Shown here piece by piece: positions 50,226 through 59,625 of a DNA stretch of 64,000 nt. The DNA is from Buddleja alternifolia (Eukaryota; Streptophyta; Magnoliopsida; Lamiales; Scrophulariaceae): the NCBI GenBank assembly GCA_019426215.1, contig CM033402.1, forward strand, positions 4,216,001 through 4,280,000, given 5' to 3'. The notes below the pieces were generated by a model, which saw nothing but the letters and a program-made list of their open reading frames with translations, did not search any database and was not told where the DNA came from. Every line of letters begins with the position of its first letter. Within the stretch, counting starts at the first letter, position 1. The translations under genes and the position numbers were made by a program.

Positions 50226-53200
50226 ATGGAGGTGAATAAGTACTTGGATGTTTGGCTACAAATAGTCCATGCTTTCAACAACTTCTCAATATTGAAAAAA
50301 GAAACAACTTCTCCATTAACTGTTGTTACATCTTCTTCTATTCACATAAATATTGAAAAATCCTTATTTTCTTCACTTAAATTTTGCAGGCCCCAATCGA
50401 AAATTGGAGATAGACTAAATATTTTTGAATTTTTTTGTTCTATTACAAAGTCTCGTTTGGCAGCCGCCACTAATTCAATTGCAAATATCGAAACTGATGA
50501 TCAGAAAAGTGCGATTCAATTGACCGGAGATCTACGGCCAGAACTCATCCCCAAACACGTCGCGTTGATAATGGATGGGCATGGAAGGTGGGCAAAGGAT
50601 AGGGGGACAACAATAGAACATGCCCACTACGAAGGCGTTCAGAAGTTGAAACAACTGATTATGAACTGTAGTAAATTTGGAATAAAGGCTCTTACTGTGT
50701 ACGTCTTCTCAACTGAGAATTGGAATCGTCCAAAGGTAATATTTCTTTTGAGTTTAGTATTTAAACGAGATTCAAACAATTCCCCACAATAATAATAATT
50801 AATGTTATAAATGCAATGCTTATAAGGGTTATGAAACAATAATATTGCATGCAGCAGGAAAACTGTAGGTGAAACCCTAATTCATAAATCTATCAGATTT
50901 GTGAGGTGTAATGAAATTAAAATAAGGGGTAATAACATTTATGGTAATGTTTAAAACTTGTGTCAAAATAGTCTCTGATGTTTAAATTTTTATTTTAGCG
51001 TGCATCTTTAATGCTCTAATTTTGTTTCATTATTCTTTTTGAATATTTTTACCCTCTGATTTGTTCTAGGACTGTATTTTCACACTTGAGGATAAAAATG
51101 TGCAAAAAGAGCTTAGGTGAAATAAAATTTGATCATTAAGAATGTTAAAAATCAAAATTTAAACATGAGAGATTACTTTATTACAACGTATACACTAGGT
51201 ACCATAAATGTCAATATTATCTTTTGAAATAATAATATTTGCTTCATAACAATATGCGACTACACTACAAGAAAACAAGGTATTAGAGATGGAAGATTCC
51301 GTTTCTGATACCCTAAAATCCGTCTCCAATACTCATTAGAGACTGATTTATTTCGTCTCAAAAACGGTGGGTGAAGGCCTCGTCTCAAATTAGAGACGGA
51401 AAATTCTGTCTCTGATTTGAGACGGAATTTTCCGTCTCAGAATTGAGACGAAATTTTTCGTCTCTGATCTGAGACGCAAATTCCGTCTCTGATTTGAGAC
51501 GGAATTTTCAATCTCAAAATCCGTCTGAGTTTCAGACGGCATTTTCGATCTCAAAATCTATCTCTGAGTTGATAATCTATTTTCCCTATTTTTTGTGTTA
51601 ATTCTCTACGTACTTATTCATTACAAACAACACAAATATATGTCAACCACAAATATATGTCAACCAAAAAACTATCACAAAATTTAAATTCATAACAATA
51701 TAACTATCTATAATCATGAAAGACAAATATATGTCAAATATTCATCTACTAACGGTCTAACACTAACAATCCAAACAAAAACCAACGCTATTAACAAAAA
51801 TAACAAGACAAACTATCTAATTAACAAAATAGACACCACTAATATCATTCATAGCATCACTAGTACCAGCATCTCCTTGAGCCAACACATGCAAAAGCCT
51901 GAGCAAACTAATGTCAAGAAAAGGATCTGCGATTCCAGAAACATCGTCTTCAGGTGCATATGGACTGTTTGTCTTCAGGTGCATTTGCAAGATCCCTTAG
52001 AACTTTTTTTATTATTTTTTTTTATTGTTAAAAGTAGATATAGATAGAATAGATTTGTTTGGTTAATTGAACTTGTGTTTGGTGCAGCGGTGGTAAAATC
52101 AATTTGCACGCGTGTGGTCACATGTTCAAATTTAGCTGGAAGCAATCCGTTTGAAATTTGAGACGGACATTTTCGTATGTGAATCCGTCTCAAAATTAAA
52201 AAATTGAGATGGAACATTCCGTCTCTGTCAAAAATTGAAACTTGAGACCGATTCAGGAACGTAAATTTTATTATGTCTCTGATTTGAGACTAAAAATAAA
52301 TCCGTCTCAAAATCCATCTCTAATATGAGACGAAAAAATATCTGTCTCTAATTTCCGTCTCTGAAGCCTTGTATTCTTGTAGTGCTATTGGTTTACTGCG
52401 ACATTTATCTTTCTCGGTGCACTATTATTTCATCAAATATTTCTGTATCAAATATACCTTTTTGAAACGCAGAGAGTTTAACCAATCCAACTGATAGGTT
52501 TTATTTGCCACAGGAGGAAGTTGACTTCTTAATGGTCCACTATGAAGGTCTTATACAATCATTTATCAAAGAACCAACAATGGGGTAAGTTGAAGTTCAG
52601 GGTGTTTGATACTATGTTATATGGGAAAATTCTCACTGAAATCCAGCTTGGCCGCACCTAAGTGTAGTTTACAAGGAGAATGTTTTACACTTGTCATATA
52701 ATTGGTAAGTTATTTTATAAAATACACATGAATTTGGCCGAGTCGGGAGCGGGCTAGAATTTTCCTGTTATATGCGGCAAAGCAGGGGTAAATCTCAATT
52801 TCTGGTTTTCTGTTCGCTTTTAATGGATTGTCTATTCCGTTATTTTTTGTATAATTTTTAACCTAAAATAAAGCACTGGATCAACGTAGCTTAAAACAAG
52901 GACCAATTTTGCAACTTTTTAAAATTATAATGACAATTTTTAAAATCACGTAACGCGCGGGCCTAGAATTAAAATGGCCCTATCTCAAGAGATTAATTAA
53001 ATTTGTGGTTCGGCCTAGATGACATTATCACCAATATTCGATACATTGTCTTATTGATGAAGCAACATTTTTATTTTATTTTGTGACAGGCAAGATTTGC
53101 GCCTTTCTGTTATTGGGGACAAGTCAAGACTTCCTCAGTCTGTACAATCTACAATATCTTCAGTGGAGAATTCTACCAAGACCAATACAGGAATGCATTT

Positions 53201-53543
53201 TTTGATGGCATTGAGTTATGGCGGACGATACGACATAATAGAAGCAACCAAGAAGATTGCAAGCAAAGTAGAAAACGGGATATTACGAGCAAACGATGTC
53301 AACGAAAGTGTGTTTGAGCAACAACTATTGACAAGTGTTACCGAGTTTCCGAATCCTGATCTGCTCATAAGAACAAGTGGTGAACTGAGAGTAAGCAATT
53401 TCTTGTTGTGGCAATTGGCGTACACTGAATTTTACTTTCCCAACAAATTGTTTCCTGATTTTGAAGAGGCTGATCTTATAGAGGCCCTGAACACTTTTCG
53501 ACAAAGGAAAAGAAGTTTTGGTGGACGCAATAAATTGGATTAG
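50226..53543 (+). CDS. Cis-prenyltransferase, short-chain plastid type (three exons)
   Basis: Exons are 50226-50735, 52514-52584 and 53090-53543, joined through GT-AG introns in consistent phase, giving 344 residues. The family condenses isopentenyl diphosphate onto an allylic diphosphate in cis. Short-chain plastid members make neryl, Z,Z-farnesyl or nerylneryl diphosphate for terpene synthases. Visible: a leader of about 100 residues, possibly a transit peptide; the catalytic loop MDGHGRWAK (116-124); FSTENW (161-166); EEVDFL opening exon 2; and RTSGELRVSNFLLWQLAYTE (288-307). It ends RQRKRSFGG..., like tomato NDPS1-type enzymes. His119 replaces the Asn that is near-invariant in MDGN. The start is uncertain: an upstream in-frame ATG at 50154 and an acceptor-like site at about 50389 leave the leader open. 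A CACTA MITE occupies intron 1. Confidence 0.88.
51263..52384. mobile_element. Non-autonomous CACTA element in cis-prenyltransferase intron 1
   Basis: Begins CACTACAAGAAAACAAGG and ends CCTTGTATTCTTGTAGTG, with 3-bp TSD CTA on both sides (51260-51262, 52385-52387). Both subterminal regions are packed with GAGACGGAA/TTCCGTCTC repeats. 1122 bp, no transposase, so it was mobilised in trans. Confidence 0.95.
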
Positions 53544-53793
53544 ATTGCGTCTAAATTTAAGGGGTATGTTCATACATAAACTTGGTTAATATTCCATTCA
53601 AGTGTGCTTTGTTAAAACAATAATGTAATTGGGAGGTTTACATAGGTACTATTTAGATGAGTGATGGCTCATGAGCTCTTTCATAGTACCCGGCCCAAAC
53701 GAGTGGTATGCGAAGTATCCATACAAATAGTTGGTGGAAGCACCATTGTTATAATTCCTGTGTGAATAATTGTTAGTGTATGTTATAACTATT
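53544..53793. other. Cis-prenyltransferase 3' flank
   Basis: Probable 3' UTR with AATAATGTAA-type polyadenylation context near 53620. No other gene. Confidence 0.4.
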
Positions 53794-53966
53794 TTTTTTT
53801 TTGGTTTCTCACGGGTTTCCCCACACCACATTGGGTATGGGACTAATCCCGCTTCGAGTACTGAGTCTGCCGCTGACCTGAAGGGATTTGTCACTGGGGG
53901 GAGTCGAACACGTTCCCCACTCAGAAGCGTAGTGGTGGACAAGCCACTACGCCAACCCTTCAGGTT
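53794..53966 (-). mobile_element. Au-like tRNA-derived SINE with 15-bp TSD
   Basis: On the minus strand it opens with a tRNA-like head carrying box A (TGGCGTAGTGG) and box B (GTTCGACTC), has a body typical of plant Au SINEs, and ends in an A-rich tail (T-run at 53794 on plus). TATGTTATAACTATT is duplicated at 53779-53793 and 53967-53981. Confidence 0.93.
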
Positions 53967-53998
53967 TATGTTATAACTATTTACTAGGCATAAAATAT

Positions 53999-54121
53999 GG
54001 GAGTTGATATTGGCACTCCAAAAATTACTACTGGAGCTCCACTTTTCATTATTTTTAGAAAGAAATTTGTATTGAATAGTGGAGTGCCAATAACACATTT
54101 GGAGTGCCAATATCATTTACG
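53999..54121. mobile_element. Short MITE, 123 bp, 8-bp TSD
   Basis: Ends GGGAGTTGATATTGGCACTCC and, inverted, GTAAATGATATTGGCACTCC. TAAAATAT flanks both sides (53991-53998, 54122-54129). The termini resemble those of the 781-bp element at 1509-2289. Confidence 0.8.
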
Positions 54122-54129
54122 TAAAATAT

Positions 54130-54609
54130 AAGGGTAATGCCAGTACTTTATCTTAATTTTTCGTGTTTTTACACTTTTTTATATATATATATATTTTTTA
54201 ACATTTTCTTATTTGTACTAGACTAGTTTTTGAATATTTAAAGGGGTAAAAACGTTAACCTACCTGAACTTTTTGAGTTTTGACATTTTTTATACAAACT
54301 TTTATTTTTTTACACTTTTTTATCTCAACTTTACGGATTTTGCATTTTTTTTTTATAGTAGCATATTCCGGAGGAATAAACAAAAGTTTTTTTTACAATT
54401 TTTTATCCGAACTTTGTTTTTTTTACACTTTCTGATCCAAACTATATTTCTTTTACACTTTCGAATTTGTTGGTAAATTAAAATTGTGAAGAAGCTAAAC
54501 GATATTAAATTTCAACTTCATAGTTTTAATAGTGTTATTGAGTTGAAAGCTTTTAACTGTCCAAAGAACTCACCAATTATAGTATAATTATAATTATTCT
54601 AATATACAA
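54130..54609. other. AT-rich intergenic DNA
   Basis: T-rich runs and a 'cttttttatc(t/c)caacttt' phrase repeated several times (54280-54470). No gene. Confidence 0.5.
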
Positions 54610-55084
54610 TGGAAAATTGCATTTTACATCCCATAACTTTGCCCGAATTTAATTTTGGTCCCACTCGTTACAAAAATATCACATTGAGTCCCATAACGTA
54701 CAAAAAATCTCAATGTTGGTCCCATCCGTCAATTTTTAACAGCAGATGGCATGTGCCTTGCACATGGGCCTTTAGTCAAAGCTTTTGACCATGATATTCA
54801 CTTGATTTGGGCCCCAAAACAAGGGATCATTACAAGTTGGGGGGCTTTTTTGCAATGATCCCTTGTTTTGGAGCCCAAATCAGGTGCATATCACGATCAA
54901 AGCTTTGACTAACGGTCCATGTGCAAGGCACATGCTATCTGCCGTTAAAAATTGACAAAAATTGACAGATGGGACCAACATTGAGATTTTTTGTAAGTTA
55001 TGGGACTCAATGTAATATTTTTATAACGAGTGAGACCAAAATTGAATTCGAACAAAGTTATGGGATGTAAAGTGCAATTTTCCC
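54610..55084. mobile_element. MULE-like MITE, 475 bp, perfect 9-bp TSD
   Basis: A palindrome with arms (T/G)GGAAAATTGCA...CATCCCATAACTTTG. AATATACAA at 54601-54609 and 55085-55093. The same family style as 47503-48050. Confidence 0.93.
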
Positions 55085-55740
55085 AATATACAAAGGATAA
55101 GAACATTGAAGCTTCAAATGGATGTATGCATATGAGAATTTGCATAACTTATAATTCATTTCCGTAAAAATATACGAAACAAAATTTCTGGAGTAGAAAT
55201 TAATTCATCTGATAATTATTTGGGAAAATTTAGAATGTTAAATGGCGTAGGAGATAATATATGAGAGATTTAAGGGATCATAATTATCTTTCCATAATGA
55301 ATAATTCTTTTAATATTTTAATATAATTGGCCTTTATTGACTGGGGTTATTAAGTTAGTTAGGACAAGGGAATCTAAGTTACTGGATATTCAGTTGGTGA
55401 GTTGTCTATCATCTAAGTGTGCATTGATTGGAATTGGAGAGAATCTATATTGGAGAGGAGCCAAATCTTATATCATATTAAAAGGATGAATTGTAAGTGC
55501 ACCAAATATATATATATATATACACACTCTTTTTTAGCTGACCCTACCGGGAACCTTCTTTATATCATAAAAAAAATAAAGCGATAAATTAAGAGAACTA
55601 ACTCTCTCACAAGCAAAATCAAAACTAGAAAAAGCATAAAAAAAGAAGTACTACTCCTTACAATATGAAACTAAACACAAGCATAATCAAACCCATCTAA
55701 ACCTAAAGCTTGGGAGCAACAAATCCATCTTGACATGAGC
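55085..55740. other. Intergenic DNA
   Basis: AT-rich with a TA microsatellite at about 55508-55522. No gene. Confidence 0.45.
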
Positions 55741-56200
55741 CTAAAGTGAACTAGGGACCTCGGTACCCATCATTATTGTTGAATTTCTAACATCGCAAGC
55801 CTTGTTTGCTAATAAGTCTATTGCCCCGTTGCCTTCACGATAAATATGTGCAAAACATATATCCATTCGGGATCTGATAATTCTTATTCGTTGGAGTAGA
55901 TGTTGAAGTTCACAGTCACCAGACGAAGCCTTATTAATCAAATGAAGCATAACATGTGCATCAAGCTTGGCCCAAACCTTTGTGTAACCTTGGGCGTAGC
56001 ATAACTCAAGACCCTTGCAAACCCAATAAAATTCTTCATAAGTATTCGTAGCTACCTCAATGTATTCAGAAAAATCAAGAATAAGTCGACCATTGTGATC
56101 CCGAATTAGATCTCTGAACCCGCCTTCCCTGGGTTTCCTCGTGAAGCACCATCCGTATTTAATTTAACCCATCCAGGCACCGGTGGATACCACTGAACCC
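55741..56200 (-). pseudogene. RNase H-like domain (LINE-type RVT_3) fragment
   Basis: Minus strand: WYPPVPGWVKLNTDGASRGN (first catalytic Asp in NTDGA), then, after one frameshift, RDHNGRLILDFSEYIEVATN, KGLELCYAQGYTKVWAKLDA and HIYREGNGAIDLLANKACD. The RNase H core D...E...D is recognisable. It could be the 3' end of a LINE or a free-standing plant RNase H-like gene. No reverse transcriptase is seen upstream, and the terminal frame (55741-55950) is open. Confidence 0.75.
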
Positions 56201-56789
56201 GCAGTGAAGATCAACCCCTCGATCTCGTTTGATGCCCAAGTGTGGTGCCAAATTTTTATCACCCTTAAATTCTCTAACCGTAAGAATATTGTGCCTATAA
56301 AGTTACCTTATATAGTGTTCCACATGCAGTTTGACCCAAAGAACGCTAAATGGAATACACTCGTGTTTCGCCTTATTTCTATCCAACCAAATAAACTAAG
56401 TTATCAGGATCAAACGAAGACGCCAACCACCTCTTTCACCAACTCCGTTACAACCATGTTCAGGACCTTTTGATTCTTGTGTGCATATTTAGAAAGTAAT
56501 GGCGAATTCAGTGCATAAGCAAGCTTATGGTGGTGCATTTTTATAGCAAAATTTGAGCGAAACAAGTTATCCCTATACACTTGAGTGTTTATAGGAAAAT
56601 TATGTCTCTTGTATGAGATCATTGTGTGGATATTTAATCAAGTTTACTAGTGAATCTCAACTATAATGTGTGTCAATATTTGTAGTGCTTGACTTAGTTT
56701 TTCACTCATGTTATCTTTGTTATTTGATTTACATTTTGATGAATTGAGAGAAGTTTACTTATTCTTAATTCACGCCTAAGTGTGGGGGG
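56201..56789. other. Unassigned DNA, possibly the 3' internal end of a gypsy element
   Basis: No gene recognised. The last bases, CCTAAGTGTGGGGGG (56775-56789), look like a polypurine tract preceding the LTR at 56790. Confidence 0.45.
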
Positions 56790-57603
56790 TGTTGGATTAG
56801 TGATTTATATGCCTAGTAATATCGTCTAATTCCAATGCTTTTATTCGACATTTTATCCAAAATATTTTCCTAAAGTCTTGCTTTTATCTTGTAGGATCAT
56901 CCAAACACATTTTAGGAAAATGAAAAAAATAGAGCGGAATTAATAATAAATGATTCTCCAAGTGCAGTGTTAGCATTTCTACCATAACTCTCTCCATAGA
57001 TATCCAATTAACTTTACTCTTATGCCGTTGTAAATATAAGAGTTGTAGCTTCATTTCATATCGACTAAGATTAATTCTATATAGAAGAAGGCGAAAAAGA
57101 CAATGGAAGTGAACAAAGCAGAAATTGAAAATGAAGTCTCATGTTGTGATGGATTTGATGCATCATTGACGGATGAATTAGTTCTTCGATCTTTCTAAAT
57201 AATTTTAGATCTATGGCTTAACTTTTCATAGCAACTTCATTCGTCTCAATCCAATATCTATAGAGAGATATGACCAATTTACTGAGACCTGCCACGATGA
57301 GCGAAAACGCTCACCGCAGCTCAAGCAGTGCATAGCCAAACAGGCTCGCGCTGCGGCGTGCCAGCGTGAGTTGTCTGGTTTTGATTCCGATTTTGGCGCT
57401 ATAAATAGGCTTTTAATCTATTTTAAATCAATCTTTGGATGATTTTATCTTTGAAGATGAATCTTATAGGCTAAAAACTTCATCCGGACAATTGTAATAT
57501 GAATTCATCATCTGAATTTCTGAGATTTATTCTTAATCTATCTTTTCTAATTGAGTATTTGGTTTTCTTGAGTACATGCTTAGTTTGATGAAATGCTTGA
57601 CTT
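56790..57603 (+). mobile_element. Gypsy-like LTR, interrupted by the CACTA element (copy 2)
   Basis: Starts TGTTGGATTAG after a G-rich tract. Contains the promoter-like GCTATAAATAGGCTTTTA and matches 31617-32318. The alignment stops exactly where the CACTA element begins at 57604. Confidence 0.65.
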
Positions 57604-57654
57604 CACTACTATAAAAATACACTATTACATCGCACCTATTACAGCGATTTTGGG

Positions 57655-57900
57655 AAAACTGCTGAACGGAGGGACCTATTACAGCTAATGACCTATTACA
57701 GCGGTTCTTCTTAGAACCGCTGTAATAGGATAAGGCCTATTACAGCGGTTCTTGGTTGAATCGCTGTAATAGACGTATTACAGCGGTTCAACGAAGAACC
57801 GGTGTAATAGGCCTTATCCTATTAAAGTGGTTCTTGGTTGAACCGCTGTAATTGCTTGGCTATTATAGCGGTTCAACCAAGAACCGCTATAATAGCACCC
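57655..57900. repeat. CACTA subterminal repeats (TATTACAGCGGTTC)
   Basis: At least eight copies of (C)TATTA(C/T)AGCGGTTC or its reverse complement, arranged as hairpins around 'ttggttgaa'. Such arrays bind the element's own accessory protein in known En/Spm systems. That role is inferred here. Confidence 0.85.
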
Positions 57901-57941
57901 GCCTCCCCCCCCAAAACTAAAAGACCCGGCATTTCCCCCCC

Positions 57942-58160
57942 ATTTTCTCTCTCTCTCTCTCTCTCTCTCTATTCTCTCTCTCTCGCTCGACTCTCTCTCG
58001 CTCGACTCTCTCTTTCTACTCTCTCTCTCGGTTGATTCTCTCTCTCTCTCGCTCGACCACCACCACCACCACCACCACACTCATCGACGGCCACCGCACC
58101 ACCACCGTCGCTCTCTCTCTCCCTCTCTCTCTTTCTCTCTCTCTCGCTTTCTCTCTCTCC
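57942..58160. repeat. CT-rich microsatellite tract
   Basis: (CT)n interspersed with CTCGCTCGA and (CAC)n. Frames here are low-complexity artefacts. Confidence 0.9.
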
Positions 58161-58265
58161 GCCCATCGCCCCTCGCCGTCGATCGCCTGCCGCCCCGCCG
58201 CCCCTCGCCTCAATCGCCCGCCACCCGTCGTCCACCGCCGCCTTGGGTAAGGGTATCTCTCTCTA

Positions 58266-58820
58266 TATATATATGTGTGTGTGTGTGTGCATATGTATAT
58301 GTATTTATGTATATGTGGGTGTATTTATTTATGTATATGTGGATGTATGTATATATTTGTGTATGTATGGGTGTATGTATATATATTTATGTATGTGTGG
58401 GTGTATGTATTTGTGTATATGTGGATGTATGTATATATATTTGTGTATGTGTGGGTGTATATATTTTTGTGTATGTGTGGGTGTATGTATATATATTTAT
58501 GTATATGTGGGTGTATGTATTTGTGTATATGTGGATGTATGTATATATATTTGTGTATGTGTGGGTGTATGTATTTTTGTGTATGTGTGGGTGTATGTAT
58601 ATATATTTATGTATGTGTGGGTGTATGTATTTGTGTATATGTGGATGTATGTATATATATTTGTGTATGTGTAGGTATATGTATTTTTGTGTATGTGTGG
58701 GTGTATGTATTTGTGTATATGTGGATGTATGTATATATGTGGGTGTATGTATTTGTGTATATGTGGATGTATGTATATATATTTGTGTATGTGTAGGTGT
58801 ATGTATTTTTGTGTATAGGT
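58266..58820 (+). repeat. GT/TA-rich minisatellite
   Basis: A (GT)n start, then repeated units of about 30 bp and higher-order units of about 60-120 bp built from GTGTATGTATATATATTTGT, GTATGTGTGGGTGTATGTAT and GTGTATATGTGGATGTATGT. All three plus frames stay open only because of the repeat. Confidence 0.92.
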
Positions 58821-58839
58821 AGGTGTTAATTACATCTAG

Positions 58840-59140
58840 GATTAAATTGTGGTTATTTTGTAGTTTAGGGTACATTGATCCAACTGGTGATCTATATTTA
58901 TACTTAGTTGTTGAAAATATAATACTTTATTTGTAGTTTTATGTGATTTATGTGATCCAACTAATGATCAATATTTGTATTTGCTAGAAATATGATGTTT
59001 TATGTGATCCAACTGGTGATCAATAATTATAAAATGATGCTTTATTTTTTGTTTTATGTGATTTATATGATCCAACTGGTGATCAATATTTGAAGTTGCT
59101 TGAAATATGTTGCTTTATGTGATCCAATTGGTGATCAATA
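58840..59140 (+). repeat. Tandem repeat with GATCCAACTGGTGATC core
   Basis: Five imperfect copies of tgatccaactggtgatcaatatt at about 58876, 58956, 59007, 59070 and 59119, spaced 50-80 bp. Between them are 'ttttatgtgattta' phrases. The core is itself flanked by GATC. Confidence 0.85.
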
Positions 59141-59224
59141 TTTTCGTATAGTGAGATCGACATTTTTGGTTTGTTGTGGGTGAAAGATTAGAATGTTGGG
59201 TTTGTTGTGGTTGAAAGATACGAA

Positions 59225-59550
59225 TTTTGTTGGTTGCAAGTTTGGGGGAAGATTCAGTTGAGAACTTGGTAAAAATTTTTGCGTTGTTACTCTGCCGAAT
59301 TTTTTCTAGGATAATGGGAAATAAATTAAAATTAAAATAATTTAATTAATTCAATTGAACTGATGTTAAAATTATTTAATTTAATTAATTAAGAATCAAG
59401 ATGGATATATCGAAATTGGATTTTAGCGGATCGTAAGATGCGAATTTTGTTGGTTGCAACCCACCCGGGGGAAGATTAAGTCGAGAACTTGGTAAAAAAA
59501 TTTGCATCGTTACTCTGCCGAATTTTTTCTAGAATAATGGGAAATAAATT
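59225..59550 (+). repeat. Repeated 90-bp motif before the transposase gene (also at 63305-63400)
   Basis: 'gggggaagatt(c/a)ag(t)t(c/t)gagaacttggtaaaaa' followed by 'ttactctgccgaattttttct(a)' occurs near 59246-59330, 59468-59550 and 63328-63400. Two copies lie upstream of TNP2 and one upstream of the second ORF. Confidence 0.85.
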
Positions 59551-59625
59551 AAAATAAAAATTATTTAATTAATTCAACTATGAAGCGATATTTTAATTGT
59601 TTAATTTAATTAATTCGGAATCAAG

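Noticed and set aside
53649..54116. 155-codon minus frame and 68-codon plus frame
   Set aside because: Both are generated by the SINE and neighbouring MITE.
57814..58250. Arg/Glu/Ser-rich frames on both strands
   Set aside because: Products of the CT microsatellite and (CAC)n tracts, not genes.
58243..58875. Long open frames on both strands rich in Tyr/Cys/Val or Thr/His
   Set aside because: They lie entirely in a GT/TA minisatellite. All three plus frames are open because the repeat lacks stops.
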